Shown here in pieces: positions 1-10,085 of a stretch of 64,000 nucleotides of DNA; position 1 is the first letter of the stretch; every line of letters begins with the position of its first letter. Source of the stretch: Megascapheus bottae (lineage: Eukaryota; Chordata; Mammalia; Rodentia; Geomyidae); contig JANJXV010000013.1 of the NCBI GenBank assembly GCA_024803745.1, positions 11,326,001 to 11,390,000 on the forward strand, given 5' to 3'. Made by a program: the position numbers and the translations under genes. The notes under the pieces are model-generated. The model was given only the letters and a program-made list of their open reading frames with translations. It ran no database searches and had not been told where the DNA came from.

Positions 1-754
1 ACTTATCTCTCCTGCAGTATTAATATCTTCTTCAGGAGAGTGAAAGATGGAATTACCTGGGAGGCTGCTTCTTTTTAAGTAGGTTTCTAAGCAATCTTCC
101 TGTTTTTAGCCTTGACACTCACCCAATTCCAGAAGTACCAGGTACAACAAGTTCCAGAAGCATGTGGGCTGGTTCTGTGTTCACTGGGCTGGTTTTCCAC
201 TTTTGAGATTGCCTGTTTAAGGCACAGTTACCAGCTTGTTGTTGGCTGTGTCTGGCTTCCACTATTTTGATAAATTTCTTTACTGCTGTTTTTAGTTGGT
301 TTCAGGAAAGACCACAGGGCAAGGTTAACTTGCCATCTTTAGCCTACTTCCATTTTTAAATGAACAACAGGTTTTGGAACTGGAATTCTTCACTGCCAAC
401 TTGTAAACACATCCACAGGGTGTACCCAGAACGCAGGGGAGGGCCTAGAGGGGCTCTGCCACCCCAGGTCATGAAGCCACCCAACAATTCCAGTCTCCCA
501 AAGCTCTCATCTCGTCTGACCCAAGGAGGGACAGACAGGATAGTCTCCTTCACACGCTAGAAAGATCTTCCAGGGTGCCTGGACAGCTAGCGGCTCAGAT
601 GGCCGAAGCCCCCCAGCTGTGACAGAACTGAGATCCGAACTCTTACCTAGCGCCTCTGACATGACTGCTGTCTTGGAGGAACCCCAAAGGTGCGGCCCCC
701 AGAGATTGCGTGTGATGCTCACCTACATAGTGTTTGTGGGTGGACTACTGAATA
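1..754. other. Unique sequence, nothing recognised
   Basis: I see no repeat family, exon or RNA gene here. Short ORFs on both strands lack any recognisable domain. Base composition is mixed and becomes CpG-richer towards the right end. Confidence 0.5.
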
Positions 755-787
755 GCCAGGATTAGAGGCGTGAGCCCCTGGCACTAG
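755..787 (-). mobile_element. Fragment of 7SL-derived SINE head
   Basis: The stretch ending in GGCGTGAGCCCCTGGCAC is the reverse complement of the first ~30 nt of the 7SL-like head seen complete at 25775-25824. Only the extreme 5' end of the element remains. It abuts the CpG-rich island. Confidence 0.5.
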
Positions 788-1012
788 GTGTCCACGTCGC
801 TCGGATGTGCCTTTCCCTGCTTTGCTTCCCGTGTTCACTGGTCACTGGGTGGGGTCCCGAGGGCGCCTCGGAGCCCCGCCCACCGCGCGCAGGGCGCAGG
901 CGCAGGGCCTGGTGGTGGGCGGGGCGGCTCGCGGGAGAACCCCCGGGTCCCGCAGCCCAGGCTGGCACACACCCAGGACGGGCTTTGCCCCGGAGGGCTT
1001 CCCGCTCCACCC
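788..1012. promoter_or_regulatory. Short CpG island with GC boxes
   Basis: By eye about 20 CpG dinucleotides fall in ~225 bp, densest at 855-955, against sparse CpG elsewhere. It contains a GGGCGGGGC GC box (Sp/KLF type) and a GCGCAGGCGCAG run resembling an NRF1 site. Such islands often mark promoters or unmethylated enhancers. No first exon or splice donor could be assigned, so the direction is unknown. A chance GC-rich patch is the alternative. Confidence 0.5.
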
Positions 1013-1502
1013 AGGGCACAGGGGACTCTTTTTGGAGACATTTAAGAAAGATGGAGGGATAAAGAGCAGCATATGCAAAAGCCAAGAGGATGACATCTGG
1101 AGAGTTTCCAGATATTGTATTATCACTGAAATACTGAGCTCAAGCTAGTCAAGCGACGAGGCTGCAGAGAGCGTGTAAATCCGTGCTTTCCAGGAGGATC
1201 ACTGAAGTGTGCAGGCGTGCAGGCCAGTGAATGGGGAGGCTGTCCTGGCATGAGGTCAACTTAGCCCTTGTAAGAACACAGGAAAGGCGTTGAAAAGATT
1301 TCCCCAGGTAGAAAGGGTAGGACTATAGGAATTGTAGGATGGATGTGGGCCAGAAAGCGGTCAATGAATGAATGCCCTTTTCTAGTAGGAAGCAAAGGGA
1401 TGGTGCTTTCTCCCAAGTGTGTTCCTTCTGTTGTGGTCTGAGTCCCTTTGAGAAAGAAACATTCTACTCCAATGAGCCACCTGCAGAGGCAGTGAGGATG
1501 TG

Positions 1503-1503
<1 letters not shown>
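1013..1503. other. Unique sequence, nothing recognised
   Basis: No coding or repeat signal was found between the CpG-rich island and the TG repeat. Confidence 0.45.
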
Positions 1504-1571
<68 letters not shown>

Positions 1572-1598
1572 TGTGTGTGTCTGTGTGTGTCTGTGTGT
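1504..1598 (+). repeat. (TG)n microsatellite
   Basis: About 95 bp of TG, with CTG interruptions towards the right end. Unlike most other microsatellites in the window, it is not attached to a recognisable SINE. Confidence 0.97.
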
Positions 1599-1703
1599 AA
1601 GATGTGGGGTTAGAAGTCCCCATTAGAAGTTCTTTGTAAAGTTTCAGTCCACTGGGACTTAGTTCCAGCAAGGTTCCACAAACTGGAAGCATTTTCCAGG
1701 TGA

Positions 1704-1717
1704 ACAGTAGGTGGCGC
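1704..1717 (+). promoter_or_regulatory. CTCF-like binding motif
   Basis: ACAGTAGGTGGCGC matches the CTCF core CCASYAGRKGGCRS at every position but the first. It lies in unique sequence, so it is not simply carried by one of the SINE families here. Occupancy cannot be judged from sequence. Confidence 0.55.
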
Positions 1718-1849
1718 TGCAGCCCAGTGCATTTAGCTCCTGGGTGAGGCTACCTGTCCTCCCTCACCTGGGCTCAGAGCACTTCTGTACTGCTTGGCTC
1801 AGTAAGCGACTGGGAGGAAGACGGGAGCGCCATGGGGGTGAGCACTGCT

Positions 1850-1955
1850 CCATTTCCCCTAGAAGTAGGGAATGCATCTGCTTTACAAACCACAGGGATA
1901 TTCCACAGGAAAAGAAACTAAGGTTCAAAGAGAGAGTGGCTGGCCTGAATTAAAG
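1850..1955 (-). mobile_element. Possible MIR fragment
   Basis: The block AGGAAAAGAAACTAAGGTTC followed by a pyrimidine-poor stretch resembles the antisense MIR core (a GAGGAAACTGAGG-like motif). It is highly diverged. Confidence 0.35.
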
Positions 1956-2574
1956 ATGGGGTTAGTTGCTCAGGAAAGTTTCCAGTGTGCCAGACAGAGA
2001 GATCACCTGTCCCTCCCTCCTGCATTCCTTACTAGCTCACCACCTTCCCATCATCCTCATGGTCTGTCTCCATCTGCCTGCCCTGGACCATGGTTCCAGC
2101 TTTCTCTCAGGTCTCCGGCATTCTGGGTCATTCTCATGCCTGCATGTGTCTCCCTCTACCTCACCCAGGTTCTTTTTCATCCATAGCTCCAGCCATCACT
2201 TGCCCTTGTGGAAACCTTTCCCTGGCCCTGTCCTCCTCAGGCTGCTCAGCCTGATCAGCAAGACCTTTGGCAAATGCCCTCATCCCTAAAGGCCCAAGCA
2301 CACAAGTCTGTTCCCAGTCCCTAACTGCTTTCCTCCTGCTGTCATGCACTCACCATCTGTGACTCAATGGGAACCTCTGAGATGTGGAGACTTAGGTGGG
2401 CACTCCTGGGCCTGCAAGGCTGGGGCTCCACTCAGTGGGCCCCGCCAGAAGCTATAGGGCTTCAGATGCTGTGGAAGCAACATCGCTGAGCTGGTCTGAG
2501 CAAGGCAAGTGCAGGGCTATCAGGAGACCAGCTGGCCAGCCCTGAGGCAGAGGGCTCAAGAAGAGAGGTTCCCA
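1956..2574. other. Unique, pyrimidine-rich sequence
   Basis: C+T-rich in its left half (about 2000-2340). It faintly resembles old L2-type repeat text but cannot be assigned. No exon was recognised. Confidence 0.4.
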
Positions 2575-2792
2575 GCCAGGCAAGGGTAGCTCACACCTGT
2601 AATCCCAGCTACTTAGGAGGCTGAGATCTGACAATCATGATTTAAAGCCAGCTCAGTCTGTAAAGTCCATGAGACTATTATCTCTAACTACCAAGACGCT
2701 GCAAGTGTAACTGTGGCTCAAGCAGTAGAGTGCTAGCACTCTACTTAAGGCATAATACCCAAGCCTTGAGTTCAAGTCCCAGTATCAGCATG
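2575..2792 (+). mobile_element. 7SL-Geo composite SINE
   Basis: The head carries CACCTGTAATCCCAGCTAC and an AGGAGGCTGAG block, which is 7SL RNA text. The Geo monomer follows, with an A-box-like GTGGCTCAAGCAGTAGAG and B-box-like GAGTTCAAGTCCC. A GGA-repeat tail begins at its 3' end. Confidence 0.88.
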
Positions 2793-2876
2793 AAGGAGAA
2801 GGAGGAGGAGGAGGAGGAGGAGGAGGAGGAGGAGGAGGAGGAGGAGGAGGAGGAGGAGGAGGAGGAGGAAGAGAGG
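2793..2876 (+). repeat. (GGA)n microsatellite at SINE tail
   Basis: An all-purine run of ~84 bp starting directly at the 3' end of the preceding SINE. It probably expanded from the SINE's A-rich tail. Confidence 0.95.
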
Positions 2877-2879
2877 TAA

Positions 2880-4106
2880 TTCCCCTCTCTGCCTGCTTGC
2901 CTGGGAACACAGAGTCCCAACCACTCCAGTTGAAGCACCTACCTGGGAAGACCTGGCACTGGGCCAGTGAAGAGAATGCCCACGTAATGTAGGAAGAGCC
3001 AGGTTTGGTGGGGTGGCTGGGTGGCGTATAGCCTGGCATCAGGCCAGGCCAAAATACCAAGACTTTCTAAGGAGTCCTGTGGTCAGTGGGCTGGATGCCA
3101 TGAGGCAAGAGGTAAGTGATGGCAAGGCTGCCACAGAAGACAGACTTGGTAACAAATATTTGCAGCAGAAAAACAGAGAAGTGATTGGAGGGCAGGGCAA
3201 AAAGAGGATTCATCAGAATGAATCCATGCTTCTGGCTTCCACCTCTACTAGGGAATATGTGGAGGGTTTTTCTTCCTGGTCTACTCCACTGAACACAGTG
3301 CTGGGCTATCCCACTGTAGCCATCCTGTTTGGGGAAAGGTGGGGAGCAGGGCATTGTGGGATTCCTGGGGGGAAGAGAGGGTGTCAGCTTGGTGGTGACT
3401 CCCCAACATGGCACCCTCTCACCCACCTGCCAACATCACACCACGCAGTGAGGTCATTCTCTCTCTGGGCAACTCCCACAGGAATCTATCTAGTCAGGGT
3501 TTCTTGATGCAGCGAAAGGATCCAGATGCTCCTTCAGAAGGCAATTTCCCCAGGTCAAGCAGTCTCTGGGCAGAGTGCCTCTTCCCATGCCAGCCAGTTG
3601 TGAACAGCAGAGCCTCTGATCACTGCCTTCCAGCCCTCGCTGCAGGGAGAGGCTGCTGGTTTCCTGGTGAACAAAGAATCAGATCAGCCTCTGGGATGGC
3701 GCCACCAACCTGCCTCAGAGACACGAGGAGCTAAGCATCACCCCATCCCCATGGGAAGTCTGGCAAGTCGTAGCATGCCCTGCAACCTCTCTGCCTGGCC
3801 TCCTGGCTCTTCCACAGGCTCTGTTTCATCTCTGAAATATTCACTCCCAGGCAAGGCCCATGGAGGGCACAGCCTTGCCGCTCAGGTGCACAGGGCTCTG
3901 CACCCTGCGAAGGCCTCTTTCCTTACTCCTCACGTCAGCCAGGAATGGTGTGGTGTCACTGTGCCTGCTGGTGACAACCCCTCCAGCCCCCAAAGCAGAG
4001 CCATGCCACAGAACCAGTCCTTGAATGTAACTCCTGGAATCCACATCCTCTCCTTTGCCCAGCTCTCCCCACTCACATAGAGAATAATTACTTATTATTT
4101 TTTCCT
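2880..4106. other. Unique sequence, nothing recognised
   Basis: About 1.2 kb of mixed-composition sequence. The longest ORF (3013-3507, 164 codons) shows no domain, no conserved motif and no splice context. I therefore do not call it a gene. Confidence 0.5.
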
Positions 4107-4180
4107 AACACCAGGCTCTGGTGGCTCACACCTGTAATACTAGCCACTCGAGAGGCTAAGATCTGAGATTGAGGTTCAAA
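4107..4180 (+). mobile_element. 7SL-type SINE head, 3'-truncated
   Basis: CTGGTGGCTCACACCTGTAA and a following GAGGCTAAGATCTGAG block match the 7SL head. Similarity stops after GTTCAAAGC, and no Geo monomer follows. Confidence 0.75.
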
Positions 4181-4189
4181 GCTCGGTCC

Positions 4190-4785
4190 TTATCCCCAGC
4201 CTGAGGGCCCCCTCATTCCCCCAGGTACAAGGAAGGCTCATCAGCTTGCTTTTAGCCCCAAGCTGCTTCACATGGCTTCATCTGGGAACCTCCACCTCAA
4301 CTCTGATCTCTCGCTTCAGGCCAGCCTGTGTGGCCAGAAACCCACTGATATCATGCAGTGCCTGCTGGATGCCAGGCCTGGAGGGGAACTGGGTTCTGTG
4401 ATCTACCCTCAGGCTGTAAAGGGCTACCATACAGTGCAGGTTAGGGAGCTTGTCCCATGGCTTGCCCAGCTCCCCATTCCACAGGATAGGTCTCTAACTT
4501 CATTTGGTCACTGCAGAAAGACCCACAGAGGGAGAGGCTCAGTCACAAGTGCTCTGGATGGGAATCTAGAATCACACCCTAAACCTCCAAACAGGTCTAT
4601 TTGATCCCTCGTGCTGTCGAATCTCCTGTAGACTCATTCCTTTTCCTGTTCCAGGGACATAATGGTTGCCTATTATTATTAAAGAGAAAGAGACTCTTGG
4701 TACAGCTAACCCTCATTTCTGTCCCTTTCCTCCTCACTCTCTTCACTCTCCTCACAGTGATGGTTATGGTACAGTGGTATCTGCA
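4190..4785. other. Unique sequence, nothing recognised
   Basis: No repeat or coding signal could be supported. Confidence 0.4.
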
Positions 4786-5095
4786 TACCCCCTGCTTTTT
4801 TATGGCACTGGAGTTTGAACTCAGGCCTTTACTTGCATGGTAGGTGCTCTGTTGTGTTTTGTTTTTGTTTTTTTTTCTTCGGTTATTTTTCAGGTAAGAT
4901 CTCCTGTGCCTGGGGCCTGGCCTGGATCTCTATTCTCCCACTTACCTCTCCTACATAGCTGGAATTATAGGCTTGTTGGTTTAGATGGTGTCTTGATAAC
5001 TTTTTGCCTGGAGTGGCCTCCACATGAAGTCTTCCTAATTTCTACCACCCAACTGGTGGGGTGACGGGCATGAGCTATCACCTGTGACTGTTACA
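4786..5095 (-). mobile_element. Old 7SL+ID dimeric SINE (B1-dID-like)
   Basis: On the minus strand, 7SL/B1-like text (5095 down to about 4880) is followed by an ID-like segment (about 4860-4790). That segment has the CTACCATGCAAGTAAAGGCC anticodon-loop region and a GAGTTCAAACTCC B box. The Geo-specific insertion is absent. Divergence is high, so this looks older than IDL-Geo. Confidence 0.6.
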
Positions 5096-5099
5096 CTGG

Positions 5100-5649
5100 C
5101 TGTTTTAAAACCAAGTTAAGCTTTGAGCAGCAAGAAATGTTCCCCGTTCCCACCACAAGAAAGCCCTGGATTCTACAGGAAAGAGCGGACTGATTTGTCT
5201 GTCAGGTCATGGTCCTTAAGTTTGCTCATTTGTCCACCTCTGCATTTATCCATTTGTCTGTCTGTCCAGCCAATCCACATTTACCCAGCATGGACTCTGT
5301 TGTAGGCCTAAGCTATGGGTTCTGAGCAGACCCACACTAGGTCATTCCTTCAGATTCTCAGCTCCTTCTCACATTTCTGTCCCCCACTTGGACATGCTTT
5401 ATGTTGGACAGAGGTCTCCACTTAACCCATGGATGTCCCGTAGGTCCCTCCAGTCTGTATCCTCCCTCTCCCTCCCCCCATATCTTCCAGTTTCTCTAGG
5501 ACAGTAAATGCCCTCACCATCCATTTTGGGCCCAGCCAAAAATCTAGGCATCTTCCCCTTGCTTCCCCTGTACCAAGTGCAGAAGCAGAAAACCTTCAAT
5601 CATTTTCTGCCCCATCTAGTTCTCCCAGCTCGCAACCCCACCCAAGCCC
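5100..5649. other. Unique sequence
   Basis: Includes a short degenerate CCAT/TGTC stretch at 5225-5275. Nothing else was recognised. Confidence 0.4.
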
Positions 5650-5925
5650 AGTCTTACCTGGATCATGACTTGTTGCTTGAATGGTCTGCTCTGCTCTCCA
5701 AAGGGCAATAGGTGTCTTTCCAAAACACACTTGACCATGTCTCTGTGTTGGAAACCCTTCCAGGTTCCCCATGCCTTTAGGCTAAGGCCATTGTCTCTGG
5801 GTCAGTGTTTCCCTGAGATCTACACCTGGTCTTCTTTTAGCGCCTAGGCTCTCATCTTGGCCCTTGCCTGGGAGACAATGTCTTTGTGGCCCTCCCTCTT
5901 TAATGTCACCCAAATCTTTGAACTT
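5650..5925. mobile_element. Possible ancient mammalian repeat
   Basis: A block about ACCATGTCTCTGTGTTGGAA, followed by CCTTCCAGGTTCCCCATGCC, resembles widespread ancient repeat text (AAAACCCTCCAATGGCTTCCCAT type). The family is not resolved. Confidence 0.35.
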
Positions 5926-5929
5926 CCTC

Positions 5930-6225
5930 TGTCTATATTTACTGAGTTCCAACTCTACACAGGCCTGGGATTATAGAGACAAACAAAAGTAAACATGGAA
6001 CAAGGTACCAGTGGCTCATGCCTTAATCCTAGCTACTCTGGAGGCTGAGATCTAAGGATGGATATTGGAAGTCAGCTTGGGCAGGAAAGTCCATGAAACT
6101 CTTACTTCAAATATTACAAAATAAAAATGACATAACAATTAAACCTGGTCTTTGCCGTTAGGGAGCTTTTTGTCTCCAGCAGGAGATTTACGTTGACAGG
6201 GAACATCAAGTGAATGACTACACAC
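5930..6225 (+). mobile_element. Ancient mammalian repeat, split by a SINE
   Basis: The left half has TTTACTGAGTTCCAACTCTA and then a GGGATTATAGAGACAAACAA-like block. The right half (6128-6225) has TTAGGGAGCTTTTTGTCTCC. Together they resemble a widespread old repeat (TATTGAGCACCTACTATGTG type). A 7SL-type head sits between the halves at 6003-6125. Confidence 0.5.
6003..6125 (+). mobile_element. 7SL-type SINE head without Geo
   Basis: Has CAGTGGCTCATGCC, AATCCTAGCTACTC and GGAAAGTCCATGAAACTC in head order, then an A-rich end. The Geo monomer is absent, so this is a 3' truncation or a head monomer. Confidence 0.8.
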
Positions 6226-7139
6226 TCAGACTTTCATGCAGCTTCTGTGGGCAGTGGCTTCCTCAGGATGGGGCTGGCATGTGGACTCTACTGGAAGGCT
6301 CTCAGAATCTCTCCTCCAGAATTGGAGGGAAGTTGCTGGGCTGTGATGTAGGCTCACAAAGGCCTGCCCTGGTCTCGCAGACACGCTGGGCCTGAGATAA
6401 GTGAGATGCAGAATTGTCTCAGTTTAGGGCAAAGGTGGGGCCTCTCCTCTTTTCAAATCAACTTGTCCCTGGTTGAAAGTGCCACCTAAGAAGAGTGATA
6501 GTGAAAATAGAAGAGGTCGCTGCCAAGGCAGAAGATAGTGCTTGGCTGGGGGATGAGCTCAAGGGAATGAAGTTCCTAACCTAAGAACTTGGGTGCCATA
6601 TTCACACCATAGCACAGGACAGGTGGGTAAACACTCGTGATGACTACGAACTTTGCCTGTCACCAAGGCTCCCATCAGCCTCAGCTAGCCTATTTGTTCC
6701 TATACGCTCTTCTCCTGTGGCCTCTGCTTTACCTCTGGGTCTCCATGGAGAGAGCATGGGAGCATGGGAGACTCTGAGAGGTTCTTTAAGAACTCCAACC
6801 ATTTTGTAAGTGGCCTCCCCTGATGCGTGGAGGGGCTTTGGGACACAGCATGGGGGAGGGGGAGCTCTTGGGTCTCTTGCTGATGTTTTCCAGCATAGAA
6901 TTGTCCTTTCTCGGCCTCTGTGGCGTCCCTGGTACCATGCCCTGCAGAGATACAGCCCAGGCCTTGGCTGAGAGCCATCAGGTGATGTAAAGAATGTGTT
7001 TTAAGGGAAAGATGAGGCAGAGCTGAGCCCTGTGATTCCCAGGATCATGGGTTAGACAGACTAAACAACAAAACAAAACAAAACACCCCACTGCCCAGCC
7101 ATTTGTCACTGTTTCCCAAGGGTTTTCTGCACTCTTACA
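6226..7139. other. Unique sequence, nothing recognised
   Basis: A small (AAAAC)n patch at 7065-7087 is the only structured element seen. Confidence 0.4.
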
Positions 7140-7262
7140 GGTGATTGCCACAGCTCTGTGAAAAGGACAGCTTAGCAGCCCATTTAATAGATGAAGACAT
7201 TGAGGCCTGCAGAGCTATAACGAGTTGCACAGTGATAACGGCGGATGAGAAAGAAACTAAGT
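7140..7262 (-). mobile_element. MIR SINE fragment
   Basis: CCATTTAATAGATGAAGACA, then TTGAGGCC and GAGTTGCACAGTGATAA, follow the antisense MIR core (CCATTTTACAGATGAGGAAA type, then a CACACAG-like block). Confidence 0.65.
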
Positions 7263-7865
7263 GGTCAATGATAGGAACCTAGACAGAGGGAGAAAATTCA
7301 AGATGGAAGGCAAGAGTAAGATTGGGTAGAGTCTCTGACTTGAGTGGGGGAGCTTTTTAGCACTTTTTCAGAGCCATAACATCCCTCAGGGAGGGCAGAA
7401 AAGAAATCCATGCCCACTCCATTTCAATCCCTAGCCAGACAGGTGGTCTCAGGTCTATAGTCCCGTGGGTTGGAGCTGGGACAGCTTAAACAGCTTTGCC
7501 AAAAAAACCTCAACCTGAATGCTGCTTTAACATTTTGGCCTGGATTTTGGCCCTGGGTGCTGAGGAAAGAGAAAAAAGGGGAGCAGAGCTATCCTCCCAC
7601 CTCCCAACTCCATAGCCAGCCCCGGCTATCAAGCAAAGAAAGTTCCACGTTATTCCTTCGAAAGAGCTTCTAAAGAACCACATTGTGATGAGCAAGCAAA
7701 GTCAGGTAAGGAGAGGAGGGAAAATGAGTATAATTAGCCAATTAGATGAGGTGACTCAACAAAGATCACACAGGCTGGGATCTTGTGATCTGGCTCTGTG
7801 GGAGAGTTTCTTTCTAGGTGAAAATCAAGGCAGTGTTTCCTTAGCCCAAAGCTTCTACTTCTTGG
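7263..7865. other. Unique sequence, nothing recognised
   Basis: No repeat family, exon or regulatory cluster was recognised. Confidence 0.4.
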
Positions 7866-7984
7866 TTTAACTGAAGATAACAGTCTCATGGACTTTCTTG
7901 CCTGCCTGGCTTTAAAGCATGAACCTGAGATCTTAGCCTCCTGAGTAGCTAGGATTACAGACATGGGGCCTCAGCACCAAGCTC
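7866..7984 (-). mobile_element. 7SL-type SINE head
   Basis: Reverse complement of the 7SL head: ATAACAGTCTCATGGACTTT, then CCTCCTGAGTAGCTAGGATT. There is no Geo monomer to its left. Confidence 0.82.
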
Positions 7985-7994
7985 AGAAGATCTT

Positions 7995-8166
7995 TATGTG
8001 CACTTAGCATGCACCAAGCCCACTGTGTGGTTTGTGAGTCACAGGACCCATCAGATCTGCAAGGCAACCCAGTGAGAGACATGAGCTCACCCATTGCTCA
8101 GAGAGGAAGTTGATGCCCTGAGAGGAAAGACTCACTCAGAACTCCTAACTCCCAGTCAAGAGTTCT
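7995..8166 (-). mobile_element. MIR SINE fragment
   Basis: CCATTGCTCAGAGAGGAAGT, then GATGCCCTGAGAGG and CTCACTCAGAACTCC, follow the antisense MIR order. It adjoins the SINE head to its left. Confidence 0.6.
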
Positions 8167-8210
8167 CTCAATTTTCCCCAGCTACTTCTTTAAATATAAA
8201 ACTCCTATCC

Positions 8211-8632
8211 TAAAGCCAGGCACTGGGGGTTCATGCCTGTAATACTACCTATTCAGGAGACTGAGGATTGAAGTTCAAAGCCAGCTCAAGCAAGAAAGTC
8301 GACTCTTTTTCCCCCAAGTCCTGGGGATTGAACTCAGGGACTGGGCCCTGTCCTTGGGCTTTCTTAAGGCTAACATTCTACCATTTGAGCCACAGTACCA
8401 CTTTCAACTTTTTCTATGGAATTGAACCCAGGGCTTCATGCATGCTAGGCAAGCCCTCTACTACTAGACACACTCCCAGCCCAGGAAAGTCCATTCTTAT
8501 CTCCAATTAACCACTGGAAAAATGGAAGTGGAGCTGTGGCTCAAAGAGGTAGAGTACCAGCCTTGAGCAAAAAGGTTCAAGAACAGTGCCAGGCTCTGAT
8601 TTCAAGCCCCATGTCTCCCCACCCTGCAAAAT
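8211..8632 (+). mobile_element. 7SL-Geo SINE, interrupted by IDL-Geo
   Basis: The head (8211-8307) and the remainder (8483-8632) together make one 7SL-Geo element. An antisense IDL-Geo interrupts it at 8308-8482. The purine repeat at 8644-8766 follows its 3' end. Confidence 0.88.
8308..8482 (-). mobile_element. IDL-Geo SINE nested in 7SL-Geo
   Basis: Antisense Geo (GATTGAACTCAGGG, then CATTTGAGCCACAGTACCAC) is followed by antisense IDL (CATGCATGCTAGGCAAGCCC). Flanking AAGAAAGTCGACTCTT (8292-8307) and AGGAAAGTCCATTCTT (8483-8498) look like a decayed 16-bp target-site duplication with three mismatches. Confidence 0.88.
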
Positions 8633-8643
8633 AGAAGAAGGAC

Positions 8644-8766
8644 AAGGAGAAGAAGAAGGAGGAGGAGGAGGAGGAGGAGGAAGAGGAGGAGGAAAAGGAG
8701 GAGAAGGAGAAGAAGAAGGAGGAGGAGGAGAAGGAGGAGGAAGAGGAGGAGGAGGAGGAGGAGAGA
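8644..8766 (+). repeat. 123-bp pure purine tract (GGA/GAA)n
   Basis: No pyrimidine interrupts positions 8644-8766. It has a two-part structure in which similar GAGAAGAAGAAGGAGG blocks recur about 60 bp apart. It sits at the 3' tail of a 7SL-Geo SINE and has triplex (H-DNA) potential. Confidence 0.95.
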
Positions 8767-9184
8767 CTATATCCTATCATCTCTGAATTAGGGAGCAGAC
8801 ATGAGTGGGTAGAAGTCCTTGGAGCCACTTTTGTGCTTGTTAAGGAGATTTGTCATTTCCCATTTTGTCCATCCATGAATGGAAGTGTATATCAGAGTGC
8901 CATGTGGCTCATAAGCAGGGTTTAGTGCCAGTCCAGGACTCAGGGCCCTGCAAAGACTGGTTGAGGCTTCATGATGAGTGAGAGAAAGGGAAAGGAAGTC
9001 CTTAGCTCACCTGAACCCTATAGGCCCTAAGGAATCTTCTGTGGTGCCAGGACCCAGGGAGGGGGGTGGAGTATAGGTGCACACTGCTTTTATGCATGAG
9101 TATCCTGTTTCTACCCTTAGGCCAGGGCTCCCAGGGCCCCCAAGGCCAGGGCTCTCCCTCAGATTGGGTTCAACTAGTAGGTTC
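8767..9184. other. Unique sequence, nothing recognised
   Basis: A short GGGGGG run near 9059 is the only notable local feature. Confidence 0.4.
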
Positions 9185-9262
9185 ATGGTGCCTGATTGCT
9201 TAATGAGCTCGACATCAGAGTATGAATAATTGCACCATTAATTATGCAAATCAAATAACAAC
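9185..9262. promoter_or_regulatory. Candidate enhancer: octamer and homeodomain sites
   Basis: A perfect POU octamer ATGCAAAT lies at 9244-9251. It is directly preceded by CCATTAATT and TGAATAATTGC, which carry homeodomain TAAT/ATTA cores. The AT-rich patch stands out from its surroundings. Enhancer function is inferred only from motif clustering. Confidence 0.4.
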
Positions 9263-9445
9263 AACACTGTTCTGGGCAACTTGCATTCTCTCAGCTCTCA
9301 GGTGCCCTGAGTTGAAGACAAAGCTTTCGTGGGAACCCCATCATCCAGTTCCCTTCTACATTTCTGAAATTAAAACCACAGGGTGTGCCAGGCCTCAAGA
9401 ATTACAGCTGCAGAGGGCTCCATCCTCACCCCACAGTAAGCATGT

Positions 9446-9640
9446 GTGAGCATTTATGGAGTGCTTACTGTATACTAGGTGTAGCCCTCCTCTCATTCTT
9501 TCTAACAACACTAATGGGCATTATCGAATTTGCTTTCACAGGGAAGAAACTTGAATGTCACATGTTTAATGTTATATACTTACTAAAGTGAGAAGGTAGG
9601 AAGTTTCAGGAAGGCTAACTGAGGCACAGAATGGAGAGAG
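9446..9640 (-). mobile_element. MIR SINE
   Basis: TTATGGAGTGCTTACTGTAT, then CTCATTCTTTCTAACAACAC, then AACTGAGGCACAGA follow the antisense MIR order (GAGCGCCTACTGTGTGCC, then CTCATTTAATCCTCACAAC, then AACTGAGGCTCAGA). Confidence 0.75.
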
Positions 9641-9961
9641 AGAAAAAAGACTCGTCCAAAATCTCATAGCAATTTGAGTATCTCCAAGATCTTCTCGGAC
9701 CTCCCCCGCCCTCTTCATCCTTGAGGCCATATGTCATATGTATTGCAGTGACTGAGTATACATGTTTTGGGGGTGTGGGGTATGGCTAGGGCCTCATTCT
9801 GGGAAAATAAGGAAATGTAGCCAAGGCAAAAAGCTATTTTAAGGCCTCTCCTGCCGGCCCTGCACCCTGCACATCCCCTCTGACGAGCCAGGCTGCAGTG
9901 GCCTGGGGTCTGGGCCAAGAGTAGAGAGGTTTGTTCCGTGAGCTGAGGGAAGTCTTGGCTC
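9641..9961. other. Unique sequence, nothing recognised
   Basis: No feature could be supported between the MIR and the AT-rich cluster at 9962. Confidence 0.4.
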
Positions 9962-10085
9962 CAGGACACTTCACACCCAATGAATTACTTCAACGCTAGA
10001 TTAGACTTGCAGGCTCAGAGCAAAGTGATAATAGGGCCCAATTAGATTAATTTATATGAACTCTAGGCTTCGGCCCCTCCCACTG
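9962..10085. promoter_or_regulatory. Candidate enhancer: AT-rich homeodomain cluster
   Basis: CAATGAATTACTTC, TAGATTAGAC, GTGATAAT and CAATTAGATTAATTT fall within ~100 bp. They supply several homeodomain cores and a GATA core, and the flanks are GC-rich. The texture resembles conserved non-coding elements. Conservation cannot be tested here. Confidence 0.4.
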
